From the NCBI RefSeq assembly GCF_019704315.1, contig NZ_AP024597.1, positions 2,454,501-2,518,500 of the forward strand: a stretch of DNA of 64,000 nucleotides, read 5' to 3'. The notes beneath the pieces were generated by a model that saw only the letters and a program-made list of their open reading frames with translations, searched no databases and was not told where the DNA came from. Below are positions 18,535-30,270 of this stretch, piece by piece. Source of the DNA: Stygiolobus caldivivus (GTDB lineage Archaea; Thermoproteota; Thermoprotei_A; Sulfolobales; Sulfolobaceae). Position numbers and translations under genes: made by a program. How positions within the stretch are numbered: position 1 is the first letter of the stretch; each line of letters begins with the position of its first letter.

Positions 18535-20916
18535 ATGGGGAATATCGTGACTTCTTCGGTTATTGAAGGGGATCTTATACTTGACCTTAAGTCTATAAGG
18601 AAAGATATGCTTTCTCTAGCTGGAGGTAAAGGTGCTAATTTAGGTGAACTGATTGCATTTGGTATAAGAGTTCCTCCTGGTTTTGTTATTACATCAAACG
18701 CATATAAATACTTTATAGAATATAATAAATTAAAAGAGAAAATCAAGAACGTATTGGAAACAGAACCGGATGAAGAAAAAGCAAGTGAGAAAATTAAGTC
18801 ATTAATTTTATCAGCTACCGTACCCAAAGATTTAGAGGAAACTATTTATGGAAATTATGATTCATTATCTAAATTAGTAGGTAAAGAAGTCTTAGTAGCA
18901 GTAAGGTCTTCAGCTACAGCTGAGGATATAGCCGAGGCAAGCTTTGCGGGCCAACAAGACACTTATTTGAATGTTTCACGTGCCGAACTATTGGATGCGG
19001 TAAAGAGAGTATGGGCAAGCTTATATACTGCAAGGGCAATTTCATATAGAAAAGCAAAAGGGATAGATCAGTTAAATATAGCTATGGCAGTAGTCGTCCA
19101 AAAAATGGTAAATTCTAGATCAGCTGGAGTTATGTTCACTTTACATCCTTCTACTGGGGATAGAAATTACATCGTAATCGAATCGAGTTGGGGTCTAGGT
19201 GAATCTGTAGTAGGAGGGAGAGTTACCCCGGACGAGGTTATAATTGAAAAATCTAGCCTAAAAATCGTAGAGAGGAGGCTTTCTCATAAGACCACAAAAA
19301 TAGTCTATGACCAGTCTTCTCGCCAAAACAAAACTATACACCTATCGGGAGAGGAAGCCGATACGATGTCATTAAATGACGATGAAGCTATCGAGCTAGC
19401 TAAACTAGCTCTAAAAATAGAAGAACATTACGGTAGACCTATGGATATTGAATGGGCTATAGATGCTGATTTGAAGTTTCCTGATAACGTTTTCATAGTT
19501 CAAGCTAGGCCAGAAACGTACTGGAGTAATAAAGGTAAAGAAGAACAGAAAGAGAAGAAAGGAAGTTCTACGGGTAAGATCCTTACAAAAGGCATTCCTG
19601 CGAGCCCCGGTATCGTTGTCGGAAAAGCAAGGGTCTTATTAGATCTTAAAGACGCTAAAAACTTTCAGCAAGGCGAAATTCTAGTAACTAAAATGACAGA
19701 TCCGGATTGGGTTCCAGTAATGAAGATAGCATCAGCTATAGTAACGGACGAGGGTGGTAGGACCAGTCACGCGGCAATAGTATCTAGAGAGCTCGGAATT
19801 CCTGCCGTAGTTGGGACAGGTAATGCTACTAAAGTCATTCAAGATGGGCAAGAAATAACAGTGGACGCTACAAGAGGAGTTATCTATGAAGGAAAAGTAG
19901 TCCACGAAGAAGCTGAGAAAGGCTCTTCTGTGCAAACTACTCATACCTCAGTCTCTGGGATATCACGTGATGTCTTACTTAGTTTATACCCAGTTACCGG
20001 GACTAAGATTTATATGAATCTGGGTCAGCCGGATGTTATACAAAAATACCTCGATCTTCCATTTGACGGGATAGGCTTAATGAGGATAGAGTTTATAGTT
20101 AGTGAATGGATTAAGTATCATCCTCTCTATCTTATAAAAATAGGAAAACCTGAAGAATTTGTTAATAAACTTGCCGAAGGAATTTCTATGGTAGCGTCGG
20201 CAATTTATCCGAGACCGGTAGTAGTGAGGTTCTCGGATTTCAAGTCTAACGAGTACAAAAGCCTTCAGGGCGGTAGTGAATTTGAACCAGACGAAAGAAA
20301 TCCGATGATCGGGTGGAGAGGAGTTTCAAGATATATAAGTAAACAGTACGAACCAGCTTTTAGACTTGAGGTCAAGGCTATCCTTAAAGTCAGAGAGGAG
20401 ATGGGGCTAAGTAATGTCTGGGTTATGTTCCCGTTCGTTAGGACTACATGGGAACTTAATAGAGCAATTAGGATCATGGAAGAAGAAGGACTACGAAGAA
20501 GTTCTGACTTTAAGGTCTGGATAATGGCAGAAGTTCCTTCAGTTATCGTGTTAGCCGATGAATTTTCTAAGATTGTTGACGGATTTAGTATAGGTAGTAA
20601 TGACTTAGCTCAGTTAACTTTAGGAGTGGATAGGGACTCTGATCTCTTGGCTAGAATGGGTTATTATGACGAGAGAGATCCAGCTGTCCTGGAATCTATA
20701 AGGAGGCTTATACATACGGCTCATAAATACGGAAAGACTGTGTCGATCTGTGGGCAAGCACCTAGTGTATATCAAGAAGTAGTGGAATTCCTAGTGAAAG
20801 AGGGAATTGATAGTATCAGCGTGAACCCAGACGCGGTTGTAAGTACCAGACGTATGGTAGCTTCTGTTGAGCAGAAGATGTTATTACAAGGATTAAGAAA
20901 GAAATTAGAAGAGTGA
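18535..20916 (+). CDS. ppsA: Phosphoenolpyruvate synthase
   Basis: Converts pyruvate, ATP and water to PEP, AMP and phosphate; the entry to gluconeogenesis, fitting the enolase gene later in the window. 793 residues with all three domains: N-terminal ATP-grasp ([32 protein letters not shown]), the swivelling phosphohistidine domain with catalytic H412 in GGRTSHAA, and the C-terminal PEP-binding barrel ([18 protein letters not shown], then SICGQAPS). Transcription may begin close to the ATG. Confidence 0.95.
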   Translation: MGNIVTSSVIEGDLILDLKSIRKDMLSLAGGKGANLGELIAFGIRVPPGFVITSNAYKYFIEYNKLKEKIKNVLETEPDEEKASEKIKSLILSATVPKDLEETIYGNYDSLSKLVGKEVLVAVRSSATAEDIAEASFAGQQDTYLNVSRAELLDAVKRVWASLYTARAISYRKAKGIDQLNIAMAVVVQKMVNSRSAGVMFTLHPSTGDRNYIVIESSWGLGESVVGGRVTPDEVIIEKSSLKIVERRLSHKTTKIVYDQSSRQNKTIHLSGEEADTMSLNDDEAIELAKLALKIEEHYGRPMDIEWAIDADLKFPDNVFIVQARPETYWSNKGKEEQKEKKGSSTGKILTKGIPASPGIVVGKARVLLDLKDAKNFQQGEILVTKMTDPDWVPVMKIASAIVTDEGGRTSHAAIVSRELGIPAVVGTGNATKVIQDGQEITVDATRGVIYEGKVVHEEAEKGSSVQTTHTSVSGISRDVLLSLYPVTGTKIYMNLGQPDVIQKYLDLPFDGIGLMRIEFIVSEWIKYHPLYLIKIGKPEEFVNKLAEGISMVASAIYPRPVVVRFSDFKSNEYKSLQGGSEFEPDERNPMIGWRGVSRYISKQYEPAFRLEVKAILKVREEMGLSNVWVMFPFVRTTWELNRAIRIMEEEGLRRSSDFKVWIMAEVPSVIVLADEFSKIVDGFSIGSNDLAQLTLGVDRDSDLLARMGYYDERDPAVLESIRRLIHTAHKYGKTVSICGQAPSVYQEVVEFLVKEGIDSISVNPDAVVSTRRMVASVEQKMLLQGLRKKLEE

Positions 20917-20926
20917 ATTTATAGAC

Positions 20927-21244
20927 CTAGATAGTTAAATATTTTCCTTTTCTTCCTGATATTTTTTCCCAGCACTGTATACAATATCTTCTGGCCCCGT
21001 CAAAATGAGCAGTACAGTCTTGGCATATTATTTTGCCGCAATTTTCACACTTTCCTATAGATAAGTTCTTTCCACATATTTCACAAATACTCATCTCACA
21101 TACTTTACAAATTAGTCTATCAAATAAGAAGTCCTCTGGACATACCTTTCTTCTACATATCCTACAAACAAAAACAGACGCGTTTTCTTCGCAAATATCA
21201 CATTTCCAGGAACTTCTTAAACCACCTAAATGCCTCTTCATCAT
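20927..21244 (-). CDS. Multi-zinc-finger small protein
   Basis: 105 residues with many CxxC pairs (CDIC, CRIC, CKVC, CEIC, CENC, CQDC, CIQC), enough for three or four zinc sites, in a B-box/ring-like cross-brace order. It probably acts in protein or nucleic-acid binding. Its first 46 bases overlap the end of ino1 on the same strand, so it is likely translated from the ino1 message. No enzymatic part is present. Confidence 0.7.
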   Translation of the reverse strand: MMKRHLGGLRSSWKCDICEENASVFVCRICRRKVCPEDFLFDRLICKVCEMSICEICGKNLSIGKCENCGKIICQDCTAHFDGARRYCIQCWEKISGRKGKYLTI

Positions 21245-22274
21245 CTTTCGCCTGTACTGGAGGATGTTTAAAATAGAATGCCGAAAGTTCTACCAGAGGG
21301 CCGCTTAATTTTTTATCTAATGCTACTTTTACACCTCTTATTACGTCAACTAGGACTGCAGCACAATTTGACTTATCATCAACTTCCAGTGATGCTTCAA
21401 TCTTTATTGGCATCCCTGCAAACCCACACCCCTTCACGTAAATATATGCTACTTTAGTGTTTCCAAGAAACGGGATATAATCAGAAGGACCTATTCTAAT
21501 TTTACCTTCTTTTTCTAAGTACTCGTTATCTAAAGTACTTGTTACAGCCTTAGTTTTGCTTATTCTCTTGGAATGTAGTCTTTCTTCAGTTTTCATGTTC
21601 AGGAAATCTGTGTTTCCCCCAACGTTTAACTGGTAAGTCTCATCTACTTTTACTCCTCTGAGCCTAAATAATGATGTTAAAGTCCTATGTAAGATTGTAG
21701 CTCCTATTTGCCCTTTAATATCATCTCCGGCGATGGGCAGCCCTTTTTCTTTAAAAAGTCGTGGGAATTCACCAGTAGGGTCACTAGCTATAAAGACTGG
21801 TATAGCGTTAACAAAGGCAGTGCCAGCTTCTAATGAAGCTTTAGCGTAAGTTCTGCTAGCTATTTCGCTTCCAACCGGTAGCATATTTACTAAAATCTCA
21901 GCCCCACTATCTTTCAATTCTTGGATTACGTCCTCTATTTTTCCATCTATTGTAGGATTAAAGACATCTATCATGTGAGGTGCTACTCCATCAAATACGG
22001 GGCCTTTAGATACTTTAACGCCTTTTTTAGGCATCTCTACGATCTTAGGGGTTATATTTGGTTTTTCAAAGATTGCTTCGCTTATGTCTTTCCCGACTTT
22101 ATTCTTAGATATGTCAAAAGCCGCTACAATTTCTATGTCCGTTACCCTATAGTTTCCGATAAGCGGTGTAATTAAGCCTTCGTAATAGTCCTCTCCTTTC
22201 TGTTTATAATACTCTATACCTTGTATAAGCATTGAGGCACAATTTCCTAGCCCGGCTATTGCTACTTTAATCAT
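21198..22274 (-). CDS. ino1: myo-Inositol-1-phosphate synthase
   Basis: NAD-dependent isomerisation of glucose 6-phosphate to inositol 1-phosphate, used in archaea for archaetidylinositol-type lipid headgroups. 358 residues, the short archaeal/bacterial form. The N-terminal Rossmann [11 protein letters not shown] is at 4-14, [17 protein letters not shown] is near 190, and [11 protein letters not shown] is near 220. It is followed by the multi-zinc-finger gene and diverges from acyP. Confidence 0.9.
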   Translation of the reverse strand: MIKVAIAGLGNCASMLIQGIEYYKQKGEDYYEGLITPLIGNYRVTDIEIVAAFDISKNKVGKDISEAIFEKPNITPKIVEMPKKGVKVSKGPVFDGVAPHMIDVFNPTIDGKIEDVIQELKDSGAEILVNMLPVGSEIASRTYAKASLEAGTAFVNAIPVFIASDPTGEFPRLFKEKGLPIAGDDIKGQIGATILHRTLTSLFRLRGVKVDETYQLNVGGNTDFLNMKTEERLHSKRISKTKAVTSTLDNEYLEKEGKIRIGPSDYIPFLGNTKVAYIYVKGCGFAGMPIKIEASLEVDDKSNCAAVLVDVIRGVKVALDKKLSGPLVELSAFYFKHPPVQAKDDEEAFRWFKKFLEM

Positions 22275-22307
22275 TGATTTTAAAATGAGAGAATATGGAT
22301 AAAAATA

Positions 22308-22362
22308 TATTGTGATGATAAGGAGAAATCAGATAGGTGAAGAAGTGGAGCGACACTGAGGT
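22308..22362 (+). ncRNA. Candidate C/D-box sRNA in the acyP leader region
   Basis: The spacing fits a dual-guide archaeal C/D sRNA exactly: C box GTGATGA (22312-22318), 11-base guide TAAGGAGAAAT, D' CAGA (22330-22333), 3-base spacer, C' GTGAAGA (22337-22343), 12-base guide AGTGGAGCGACA, D box CTGA (22356-22359). The D' and C' boxes each have one mismatch. Such RNAs direct 2'-O-methylation of rRNA or tRNA with fibrillarin; I cannot name the target. The D box overlaps the acyP ribosome binding site. Confidence 0.65.
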
Positions 22363-22365
22363 GAT
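22358..22365 (+). promoter_or_regulatory. Strong ribosome binding site of acyP
   Basis: GAGGTGAT, nearly a full complement to the 16S 3' end, lies 5 bases before the acyP ATG. It is unusual here because most first genes are leaderless, and because its first two bases are shared with the D box of the candidate sRNA. Confidence 0.7.
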
Positions 22366-22370
22366 TGTAA

Positions 22371-22643
22371 ATGTTAAAGCGGATGTATGTTAAAGTTTAT
22401 GGCATGGTACAAGGAGTAGGGTTTAGGCGTTTCGTCCAAATTCATGCGGTTAGGTTAGGAGTTAAAGGGTATGCAAAAAACCTTCCTGACGGTACAGTAG
22501 AAGTTATAGGGGAAGGACATGAGGAGTCCTTGCAGAAACTCTTAGAGCAGATAAGACGGGGCCCTCCTTTAGCTAAAGTGGAAAAAGTGGACGTTAAATT
22601 TGAAGACTATAAAGGTGAGTTCGACACTTTTGATACCTATTAA
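22371..22643 (+). CDS. acyP: Acylphosphatase
   Basis: Small hydrolase of carboxyl-phosphate bonds. 90 residues, the usual size. It carries the phosphate-binding loop [11 protein letters not shown] (residues 11-21) with the catalytic arginine, and the [16 protein letters not shown] block with the catalytic asparagine (KN). The start is fixed by a strong upstream ribosome binding site. It stands alone before the trp operon. Confidence 0.93.
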   Translation: MLKRMYVKVYGMVQGVGFRRFVQIHAVRLGVKGYAKNLPDGTVEVIGEGHEESLQKLLEQIRRGPPLAKVEKVDVKFEDYKGEFDTFDTY

Positions 22644-22660
22644 AATTTTTAAATGTGGTA

Positions 22661-22672
22661 AGCTTTTATTGT
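22661..22672 (+). promoter_or_regulatory. trp operon promoter
   Basis: CTTTTATTG (22663-22671) lies about 27 bases before the trpB ATG at 22695, the usual TATA-to-start distance in Sulfolobales. The operon mRNA would begin at or next to the start codon, leaving no room for a leader attenuator. Confidence 0.5.
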
Positions 22673-22694
22673 ATAAGGTGTTTTTGTTGCACCA

Positions 22695-23969
22695 ATGGTA
22701 AACACTGATTTGATTCCAAAGTACTGGTATAATATAGTCCCAGATCTACCTAAGCCTTTACCTCCTCCAAGGGATCCTCCAGAAGCAGAGTTTTCTAGGA
22801 TAGAGCTATTAAAGAAAATATTGCCAAAAGAAGTACTAAGACAGCAGTTTACTATAGAGAGGTTTATAAAGATACCTGAAGAGGTAAGGGATAGATACGA
22901 GGCAATAGGTAGACCAACTCCACTAATTAGGGCTAAAAGGTTAGAAGAGTATTTAGGTACTCCTGCAAAAATTTACTTTAAGTATGAAGGTGCCACTCCT
23001 ACAGGGTCTCATAAGATAAATACTGCGATACCTCAGGCATATTTTGCTCATGAAGAAGGCGTAGAACATGTTGTCACCGAGACCGGTGCAGGACAGTGGG
23101 GTACTGCAGTAGCGTTAGCAGCATCAATGTATGATATGAACTCCACAATATTCATGGTAAAAGTAAGTTATGAGCAAAAGCCAATGAGAAAGACTATTAT
23201 GGAACTTTACGGTGGGAATGTTTATGCTAGTCCTACAGACCTTACTGAATTCGGCAGAAAAGTCCTGAAAGAAAACCCAAACCACCCTGGCTCTTTAGGT
23301 ATCGCGATGAGTGAAGCAATAGAATATGCACTAAACCACGGTTATAGATATTTAGTAGGTAGTGTTCTTGATGTAGTCCTTTTACACCAGTCAGTAATAG
23401 GTATGGAGGCTATTGCCCAATTAGAGGAATTAGGTGAAGAACCAGATGTATTAGTAGGATGCGTAGGGGGAGGTAGTAACTTCGGAGGTTTTGCTTATCC
23501 TTTTATAGGAGCCAAAAAGGGAAAGAAGTTTATAGCTGTAGGAGCAGCTGAAGTCCCTAAGTTTAGCACCGGTAGATACGAATACGACTTCCCCGACTCA
23601 GCTGGACTCTTACCCTTAGTTAAGATGATAACATTAGGTAAAGACTATGTGCCTCCGTCTATTTACGCTGGTGGACTAAGGTACCATGGAGTTGCACCGT
23701 CGTTAAGTTTACTTGTAAGGGAAAAAATGATTGAGTGGAAGGAATATGAAGAGGAACAGATATTCGAAGCAGCGAGGCTTGTGATGAAAACCCAAGGTAT
23801 TGTACCAGCACCTGAAACCTCACATGCATTAAGGGCTGTAATTGACGAGGCATTAGAAGCTAAGAAAAATAACGAGAAGAAGGTGATAGTTGTTAACTTT
23901 AGCGGTCACGGATTGCTAGACCTAGGTAACTATGAATCAATTAAGAGGAGGATAGGGAATAAGAAATGA
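22695..23969 (+). CDS. trpB: Tryptophan synthase beta chain, TrpB2 type
   Basis: Joins indole and serine to form tryptophan. 424 residues, longer than TrpB1 (about 390-400), with the N-terminal extension and the long [27 protein letters not shown] region of TrpB2. The PLP lysine is K107 in [17 protein letters not shown] is the phosphate loop. In Sulfolobus the operon beta chain is TrpB2a, which pairs with the adjacent TrpA. It overlaps trpA by 4 bases. Confidence 0.93.
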   Translation: MVNTDLIPKYWYNIVPDLPKPLPPPRDPPEAEFSRIELLKKILPKEVLRQQFTIERFIKIPEEVRDRYEAIGRPTPLIRAKRLEEYLGTPAKIYFKYEGATPTGSHKINTAIPQAYFAHEEGVEHVVTETGAGQWGTAVALAASMYDMNSTIFMVKVSYEQKPMRKTIMELYGGNVYASPTDLTEFGRKVLKENPNHPGSLGIAMSEAIEYALNHGYRYLVGSVLDVVLLHQSVIGMEAIAQLEELGEEPDVLVGCVGGGSNFGGFAYPFIGAKKGKKFIAVGAAEVPKFSTGRYEYDFPDSAGLLPLVKMITLGKDYVPPSIYAGGLRYHGVAPSLSLLVREKMIEWKEYEEEQIFEAARLVMKTQGIVPAPETSHALRAVIDEALEAKKNNEKKVIVVNFSGHGLLDLGNYESIKRRIGNKK

Positions 23970-24703
23970 GGAGGATGTTAGTAACTTATATGACTTTAGG
24001 CTACCCTTCGTTAGACCCTTTTTATAATTTCATAGAGAAGAGCGTTGAACTGGGCACTGATATCCTTGAGATAGGTGTTCCTCCAAAATACGCTAAATAT
24101 GACGGTCCTGTGATCAGGAAAAGCTATAAGGCTGTAACAAACTGGTTAAAAGATTACTACTCCGTATTGGCTGAAGTTAGAAAAAGAGTTTCGGTACCTA
24201 TAGTAATTCTCACCTATTTAGAGGACTATGTAGATCAGTTGGACTCTTTCCTAGAGAAATTAAGAGAGATAGGTATCGATGGTATATTATTCCCTGATCT
24301 ATTAATTGATTTCGTGGACGACTATGTATCTTACGTTAATGATATCAAAAAGCACGGGTTAAAAGCCGTACTTTTCACTGCACCTTCAGTACCTGATAAC
24401 TTAATCCAAGAGGCTTCAAAGATTTCCGACCTTTTCCTCTACTACGGTGTTAGACCAACTACTGGGGTTATTATACCGGTTAGTGTTGACTCTTTAATTA
24501 TACGTGTAAGAAACCTGGTTCAAAATAAACTAGTTGTAGGTTTTGGACTTAACGACTTCAACGATTTAAGAAAGGCACTAAGTGCTGGTGCTGACGGTGT
24601 GGCAATCGGGACAGCGTTTATTGAAGAAATTGAAAAGAATGGAATTGAAAGTGCATTAAAACTGGTAAAGGAAATTAGGGGGATCCTAGATGAATATAGC
24701 TAA
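23966..24703 (+). CDS. trpA: Tryptophan synthase alpha chain
   Basis: Cleaves indole-3-glycerol phosphate to indole and glyceraldehyde 3-phosphate. 245 residues, slightly short for TrpA, as in other Sulfolobales. The LEIGVPP near 33, [11 protein letters not shown] near 108 and VGFGLND near 190 are conserved blocks. It overlaps trpB by ATGA and trpD by 14 bases, so translation is coupled. Confidence 0.92.
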   Translation: MRRMLVTYMTLGYPSLDPFYNFIEKSVELGTDILEIGVPPKYAKYDGPVIRKSYKAVTNWLKDYYSVLAEVRKRVSVPIVILTYLEDYVDQLDSFLEKLREIGIDGILFPDLLIDFVDDYVSYVNDIKKHGLKAVLFTAPSVPDNLIQEASKISDLFLYYGVRPTTGVIIPVSVDSLIIRVRNLVQNKLVVGFGLNDFNDLRKALSAGADGVAIGTAFIEEIEKNGIESALKLVKEIRGILDEYS

Positions 24704-25736
24704 TTATCTACGAAAGTTAGTGTATGAAAAGGGCAGTCTAACCGAAACTGAAGCTGAGGAAATAGCTAATGCTATAATGAAAGGTGAAATTACCGAAATA
24801 CAAAGCGCTGGGGTTCTGGTAGCTTTAGCTTCAAAGGGTGAAAGTTCTGAAGAAATAAGAGGATTTGCTAGAGCTATGAGAAACAACGCTATCAGGATAG
24901 ATTTCCCTAACACTTTAGACACGGCTGGAACTGGTGGAGATGGGCTAAATACGCTGAATGTAAGTACTGCTACCGCGCTAGTCCTTAGCCAAGTTTTTCC
25001 GGTAGCAAAACATGGTAATAGGTCCGTGAGTAGTAAATCTGGAAGTGCTGACGTACTAGAAGAGTTAGGATATAAAATAACTGTAGAAAAAGATAAGGCT
25101 ATAGAACTCTTAACTAAATCTAATTTTGTATTCTTATTCGCACCACTATATCACCCGGCTATGAAGAATGTTGCAAATGTCAGAAAGAATCTGGGGATAC
25201 GTACGATATTTAATATCCTTGGCCCTCTTACCAATCCCGCTTCAGCTAGGTATCAAATGATGGGAGTTTTTTCTGAAAAGTTTATTGATAGGATAGCTGA
25301 GGCAGCTCAGGATCTCGACTACGAACGGATGTACCTCTATCACGGTGAACCTGGTATAGATGAAATAAGCCCACAAGGGGACACTATAATTTATGAGGTG
25401 AACAGACGTAAGATCGAGAGGTATAAGGTAAATTATACGGATTTTGGTATCAAGGAACCGGTTCCAATAGAAAAATTAAGAGTAGAGAGTACTCATGATT
25501 CTGCGGTTAAAATAATTAGGGGTTTATCAGGATTAGATAAGAACGTCAAGACCTTTATTGCAATTAATGTAAGTGTGGGGCTTAGGCTGTTGGGCAAGGT
25601 GACAGACTTTAGGGATGGATATGAATATGCTATTCAACTCATGGAAAGCTCTATAGGTCATATAGAAAAAATAATAGAATTGAACGGAAATATTGAAAGG
25701 TTTAGAGGACTGGTGAGTGAAGCTGGTAAAGGTTAA
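24690..25736 (+). CDS. trpD: Anthranilate phosphoribosyltransferase
   Basis: Transfers phosphoribose from PRPP to anthranilate. 348 residues. The [14 protein letters not shown] phosphate/PRPP loop lies near 80 and [21 protein letters not shown] near 106, the classic TrpD signature. The S. solfataricus enzyme is a well-studied relative. It overlaps trpF by 20 bases. Confidence 0.95.
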   Translation: MNIANYLRKLVYEKGSLTETEAEEIANAIMKGEITEIQSAGVLVALASKGESSEEIRGFARAMRNNAIRIDFPNTLDTAGTGGDGLNTLNVSTATALVLSQVFPVAKHGNRSVSSKSGSADVLEELGYKITVEKDKAIELLTKSNFVFLFAPLYHPAMKNVANVRKNLGIRTIFNILGPLTNPASARYQMMGVFSEKFIDRIAEAAQDLDYERMYLYHGEPGIDEISPQGDTIIYEVNRRKIERYKVNYTDFGIKEPVPIEKLRVESTHDSAVKIIRGLSGLDKNVKTFIAINVSVGLRLLGKVTDFRDGYEYAIQLMESSIGHIEKIIELNGNIERFRGLVSEAGKG

Positions 25737-26331
25737 ATTTTGCGGTATATCTCACGTCCAAGATGCAATAACTGCAGAAAAATTGGGAGCAGATTTTATA
25801 GGTGTAGTAGCTGATACGGTCAGCCCTCGATATGTTAAACATGAATTTGTAAAAATATTAAAAAACCACGTAACTAAGCCAGTAGTCATAGTTAAAGTAA
25901 ATGGTACTATACAAAGGATTTTAAATGAAGGAAAAGAGGCAGATATAATACAAATACATAGAGTGTTAAGCGAAATAGAAATTGAAGAGTTACTTTCCTC
26001 GTCTATAAAGAATTTAATTCTGTACGTTCCTGCTTCGAGAGAATTTGAAGGGTACTTTAGACTGGTTATTTCAAGGACTAACTACATGATATTACTAGAT
26101 AAAAACCCACAAAATAGGTTGGATTTATCTATTGCCGAAAAATGGCTTAAGGAATATTATAAAACGGGGATAGGGGGAGGAATAACCCCGCAAAATGTCA
26201 GAGAGTATCTTTACCTAGATCCTTACTGGATAGATATATCAAGCGGTATCGAAACCTACAAAGGTAAAAAGGATTCGAGTAAGATGGCCTTAATTTTGAA
26301 AGAGGTGAGAGAATGGAAGTATACCCGATAA
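25717..26331 (+). CDS. trpF: Phosphoribosylanthranilate isomerase
   Basis: Amadori rearrangement of phosphoribosyl anthranilate to CdRP. About 204 residues from a GTG codon inside the end of trpD. The N-terminal VKFCGIS contains the catalytic cysteine (KxCGI), GADFIGVV follows, and [15 protein letters not shown] binds phosphate. It overlaps trpE by 19 bases. Confidence 0.92.
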   Translation: MKLVKVKFCGISHVQDAITAEKLGADFIGVVADTVSPRYVKHEFVKILKNHVTKPVVIVKVNGTIQRILNEGKEADIIQIHRVLSEIEIEELLSSSIKNLILYVPASREFEGYFRLVISRTNYMILLDKNPQNRLDLSIAEKWLKEYYKTGIGGGITPQNVREYLYLDPYWIDISSGIETYKGKKDSSKMALILKEVREWKYTR

Positions 26332-27617
26332 CTGCATTTGCTCAACCCAATGAGGTTTTTTCATGTATAAAAGAAGGAGAAGACATAGCAGCCTTATTAG
26401 AAAGCGGAAGTGGGCCACAGCATAAATCGAGGTTTAGCATAATAGCGTGGGGGAGAAAAGGATACTTAAAATTAAATAAAGATTCTAGCGACGGAGATAT
26501 CAATACTACATTCTATGATCCCCTAGAAGTACTAGGGGAGTTTATAAAAAAAGCACCTTTGCTTTCATTGCCAGGTAAGTTTAAAGGGGGTATAATTGGC
26601 TACGTTAGTTACGATGCGATAAGGTACTGGGAGGTAATTAAGGATCTTAAACCAGAAATAGAAAACTGGCCTTATGGAGAATTCTTCATACCAGAAAATA
26701 TTATAGTTTATGACCACGTTGAAGGGAAGGTATATGTTGAAGGTGAGTTGCGACTAAAGGACAATTGTTCTAGTTCAGGACAGTTAAAGTTCGAATTCTA
26801 TGACGAATCTTTAGGGAAAACGGAATTTGAAAATAGTGTTTCAGAGATCTTGGATTATATAAAACGAGGCTATGCTTTCCAAGTCGTAATTTCTAGATTT
26901 TATAGGTATAGTTTTAAGGGTAATTTAGTGCATTTTTATAATGCATTAAGGAAGATAAACCCATCACCGTACATGTTCTATTTAAAGTTTGGCAACCGAG
27001 AAATAATAGGTTCAAGCCCAGAAACCCTATTCAGTGTCCAAGATGGCATAGTGGAAACATATCCGATAGCTGGTTCGAGACCGAGAGGTAGAACTGTTGA
27101 AGAAGACTTAGAGTTAGAGAGGGAGATGCTAGCGTCTGAAAAGGAAAGAGCAGAACATCTAATGTTAGTTGACTTAGCTAGAAATGATATAGGTAAAGTA
27201 TGCTACATGGGTTCTGTTAAGGTCCCAGAATTAATGTATGTAGAAAAGTACAGTCATGTACAACATATTGTAAGTAAGGTCGTTGGGACCCTGAAGAGAA
27301 ATAATACGTCATTTGATGTGCTTAAAGCTACGTTCCCAGCTGGGACTGTAAGCGGTGCCCCTAAGCCCATGGCTATGAATATCATTGAAATGCTTGAGCC
27401 ATATAAGAGAGGACCTTATGCAGGTGGTGTAGGGTTCTTCTCGTCTAACGGTGATTCAGAATTTGCCATTACAATTAGAAGTGCTTTTGTAAATAATGAC
27501 CTGTTCAGAATACAAGCAGGAGCAGGGATAGTATATGACTCAATTCCTGAAATGGAATATTATGAAACTGAACATAAAATGAAGGCATTGAAGGTCGCTA
27601 TGGGGGTAGAGAGATGA
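26313..27617 (+). CDS. trpE: Anthranilate synthase component I
   Basis: Makes anthranilate from chorismate, using ammonia from TrpG. 434 residues. The N-terminal LLESGSG (about 29-35) is the tryptophan feedback site, so allosteric inhibition is expected. [10 protein letters not shown] and the [22 protein letters not shown] blocks form the chorismate and Mg sites. Four bases overlap trpG. Confidence 0.95.
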   Translation: MEVYPITAFAQPNEVFSCIKEGEDIAALLESGSGPQHKSRFSIIAWGRKGYLKLNKDSSDGDINTTFYDPLEVLGEFIKKAPLLSLPGKFKGGIIGYVSYDAIRYWEVIKDLKPEIENWPYGEFFIPENIIVYDHVEGKVYVEGELRLKDNCSSSGQLKFEFYDESLGKTEFENSVSEILDYIKRGYAFQVVISRFYRYSFKGNLVHFYNALRKINPSPYMFYLKFGNREIIGSSPETLFSVQDGIVETYPIAGSRPRGRTVEEDLELEREMLASEKERAEHLMLVDLARNDIGKVCYMGSVKVPELMYVEKYSHVQHIVSKVVGTLKRNNTSFDVLKATFPAGTVSGAPKPMAMNIIEMLEPYKRGPYAGGVGFFSSNGDSEFAITIRSAFVNNDLFRIQAGAGIVYDSIPEMEYYETEHKMKALKVAMGVER

Positions 27618-28198
27618 CAGACGTTACGTTAATAATAGATAATTATGACAGTTTCGTATATAATATTGCTCAGATAGTAGGAGAGTTAGGGACAATTCCT
27701 ATAGTAATCAGGAATGATGAAATTAGTTTAAGAGGAGTAGAAAGAATAAACCCTGATAGGATTATAATCTCACCTGGACCCGGATCCCCGGATAAAAAGG
27801 AGGATATAGGGATAGTGATTGATGTGATAAAACAGTTGGGGAAGAGGATCCCTATCCTAGGTATCTGCTTAGGTCATCAAGCTATAGGGTATGCTTATGG
27901 TGCTAAAATAAGGAGAGCTAAAAAGATTTTTCATGGAAAAATAAGTAGAATAATCCATAATTCTTCTGTTATTATATACGATGGAATTCCTAAACAGTTT
28001 GAGGCTACCAGATACCACAGTCTAGTAATTGATGACGTAAAAGATCCCTTAATTATTGACGCCTATTCTGTCGAAGACAATGAAATAATGGGTGTTCACC
28101 ATTCGGAATACAAGGTTTATGGTGTTCAATTTCATCCCGAGAGTGTAGGTACACCTTTTGGTAAAAGAATACTTTATAATTTCATTAATAAAGTCTAA
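27614..28198 (+). CDS. trpG: Anthranilate synthase component II
   Basis: Glutamine amidotransferase that supplies ammonia to TrpE. 194 residues. It has [13 protein letters not shown], the nucleophile cysteine in [10 protein letters not shown], and the His-Glu pair in FHPESVGTP. It stops 4 bases before trpC. Confidence 0.95.
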   Translation: MTDVTLIIDNYDSFVYNIAQIVGELGTIPIVIRNDEISLRGVERINPDRIIISPGPGSPDKKEDIGIVIDVIKQLGKRIPILGICLGHQAIGYAYGAKIRRAKKIFHGKISRIIHNSSVIIYDGIPKQFEATRYHSLVIDDVKDPLIIDAYSVEDNEIMGVHHSEYKVYGVQFHPESVGTPFGKRILYNFINKV

Positions 28199-28202
28199 TC
28201 AG

Positions 28203-28949
28203 ATGCCTAGATTTTTACAAGGTTGGTTAGGTGATGTAGTGAGGTTTTCACAGCAAAGACCAGAAATCTATAAGGTTAGGCAGAGGCCGATCTATTCTCT
28301 TAGGCAAAGTATACTTCATATCAAGGGTCACGGTAAGAACCCTATTATCGCGGAATATAAGAGGAAATCTCCCTCCGGTTTTAATATGGATCGAGATATT
28401 ATAGAATATGTTAAATTTATGGAGTCTAATGGTGTTGCCGGGATAAGTGTTTTAACGGAGGAAAAATTTTTCGGCGGGAGCTACAAAGACCTAGAAGCTG
28501 TAACAAGGGCCGTACGTATACCGGTCTTAATGAAGGACTTTATAGTGACTGAAAAGCAGGTAAATTCAGCATACAGCTTAGGCGCAGACGTAATATTATT
28601 AATAGTCAGAGTTCTTACCGAAAGAGAGCTAGTTAGTCTCTATAAGTATGCTAAGAGTTACCACCTAGACGTCATAGTGGAAGTTACTAATGAAGAGGAA
28701 ATAGAAATAGCAGTAAGAAATAACTTTGATATAATAGGTGTTAATTCACGTGACTTAGCGTCTCTGGATCTAAGTTTAGAAAAGACGAAGAGGTTGCTGA
28801 AATTAATTCCATCTGATAGATTGAAAATAGCTGAGAGTGGAATAAGATCTAGAGACGATATACAGCAATTGAAAGAAGCTGGAGCTGACGCATTTCTAAT
28901 AGGAACTACACTGATGCAAGATCCGAATAAAATAAAGGAGTTAGTATAG
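28203..28949 (+). CDS. trpC: Indole-3-glycerol phosphate synthase
   Basis: Closes the indole ring from CdRP. About 248 residues. The start is placed at the ATG giving MPRFLQGWL, which matches the known S. solfataricus start; a longer frame from 28158 would overlap trpG needlessly. [12 protein letters not shown] holds the catalytic lysine; LMKDFIV and IGVNSRDL are conserved, and IAESGI is near the end. It is the last trp gene. Confidence 0.95.
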   Translation: MPRFLQGWLGDVVRFSQQRPEIYKVRQRPIYSLRQSILHIKGHGKNPIIAEYKRKSPSGFNMDRDIIEYVKFMESNGVAGISVLTEEKFFGGSYKDLEAVTRAVRIPVLMKDFIVTEKQVNSAYSLGADVILLIVRVLTERELVSLYKYAKSYHLDVIVEVTNEEEIEIAVRNNFDIIGVNSRDLASLDLSLEKTKRLLKLIPSDRLKIAESGIRSRDDIQQLKEAGADAFLIGTTLMQDPNKIKELV

Positions 28950-28960
28950 GTGTATATTTT

Positions 28961-30181
28961 ATGTTAGACAATTTTTCTGAGGCATCAATGGCTATAAGTG
29001 GCGAATCTACTCTAGTATATCAAGAGGTTGCAAGGAAGGTTCAGAGAGAGAAAGGCATAAGGGTTATAAATTTCGGAATAGGACAACCGGATTTACCTAC
29101 CTTTAGAAAAATTAGGAACGCTGCAATAAAGGCTCTTGACGAAGGTTTTACAGGGTATACTTCAGCTTATGGTATAGATGAATTACGTGAAAAAATTGCT
29201 TCTCATGTTAATACACTATATCCTAACGGGAAGCCAGTTAAGAAAGAAGAGGTTATAATAACACCCGGTGCTAAAACAGCTCTGTATTTAGCTTTTCTCC
29301 TTTACGTTAACCCTGGAGATGAAGTAATAATATTTGACCCTTCATTTTATTCGTATGCAGAAGTAGTTAAAATGCTAGGTGGAAAGCCGGTTTATGTTAA
29401 GATGAAATGGGCGGAAGAGACAGGTTTCTCGTTAAACGTAAGTGAATTAGAAGATAAAATTTCGTCTAAAACTAAAATGATTGTATTAAATAACCCCCAT
29501 AACCCTACAGGTATGGTCTTTGATCCGAAAGAAATAGAAAATATAATGGAATTAGCCAAAGAGAAAAGCATAATTTTACTTTCAGACGAAATTTATGATT
29601 ATTTTGTGTACGATGGGCGGATGAAAAGTATTCTTGAAGACCCCGACTGGCGTGACTACGCGATCTACGTTAACGGCTTTAGTAAGACCTTCTCCATGAC
29701 CGGTTGGAGATTAGGATATGTTATAGCCAAAGAGAAAATCACCAAAAAAATGGCTGAACTCGCTGCAAATATATATACATGCCCTACAAGTTTTGCGCAG
29801 AAAGGTGCCATTGCAGCATTTGACGCTTTCGATGAAGTGAAAGATATGATATCTCTATTTAGAAGAAGAAGGGACGTAATGTATGAAGAATTAAAGAAAA
29901 ATAAGTGGATAAAAGTTCATAAAAGTCAAGGAGCTTTCTATATGTTCCCTTATATAGGAGAGATCCTTTCTAGGGCTAACATTCAGGTAAAAGATTTTGC
30001 GATAAAGTTGATCGAAGAAGCCGGAGTTACAACTATCCCCGGAGAGGTATTCCCTTTAGAAGTAGGAAAGAATTACTTAAGACTAAGTTTTGCAGTAGAC
30101 GAAAACGATATAAGAGAAGGAGTAAGAAGGATTAACGAGTTTACAACAAGGCTGATGAAAGAAATAGTAGGCGAAAGATGA
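28961..30181 (+). CDS. aspC: Aspartate aminotransferase-type class I aminotransferase
   Basis: PLP transaminase of fold type I, 406 residues. The NNPHNPTG motif lies near 178, the PLP lysine is in [13 protein letters not shown] near 240, and the C-terminal LRLSFAVD arginine binds the substrate carboxylate. It is close to the S. solfataricus aspartate aminotransferase. It begins 12 bases after trpC, so it may be read through from the trp operon and could also act on aromatic amino acids. Confidence 0.88.
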   Translation: MLDNFSEASMAISGESTLVYQEVARKVQREKGIRVINFGIGQPDLPTFRKIRNAAIKALDEGFTGYTSAYGIDELREKIASHVNTLYPNGKPVKKEEVIITPGAKTALYLAFLLYVNPGDEVIIFDPSFYSYAEVVKMLGGKPVYVKMKWAEETGFSLNVSELEDKISSKTKMIVLNNPHNPTGMVFDPKEIENIMELAKEKSIILLSDEIYDYFVYDGRMKSILEDPDWRDYAIYVNGFSKTFSMTGWRLGYVIAKEKITKKMAELAANIYTCPTSFAQKGAIAAFDAFDEVKDMISLFRRRRDVMYEELKKNKWIKVHKSQGAFYMFPYIGEILSRANIQVKDFAIKLIEEAGVTTIPGEVFPLEVGKNYLRLSFAVDENDIREGVRRINEFTTRLMKEIVGER

Positions 30182-30270
30182 GCTAAACTCCCATGGGCTG
30201 ATTTATTTTAGCATGGTGGTTATGTATAGCACTATCAGATTTTACCTTATCGTTTAAAGAAAATGAAAAG

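Noticed and set aside
22653-22661. ATG-TGG-TAA mini-frame (Met-Trp-stop) before the trp operon, which could look like a Trp-sensing leader
   Set aside because: It lies upstream of the likely TATA box (22663-22671) and so would not be transcribed with the operon; it is too short to carry weight.
30152-30200. C/D-box-like pattern at the end of the aminotransferase gene (CTGATGA ... CTGA)
   Set aside because: The C box lacks the first purine, the C' to D spacing is 16 bases and no D' box is present; most of it is coding.
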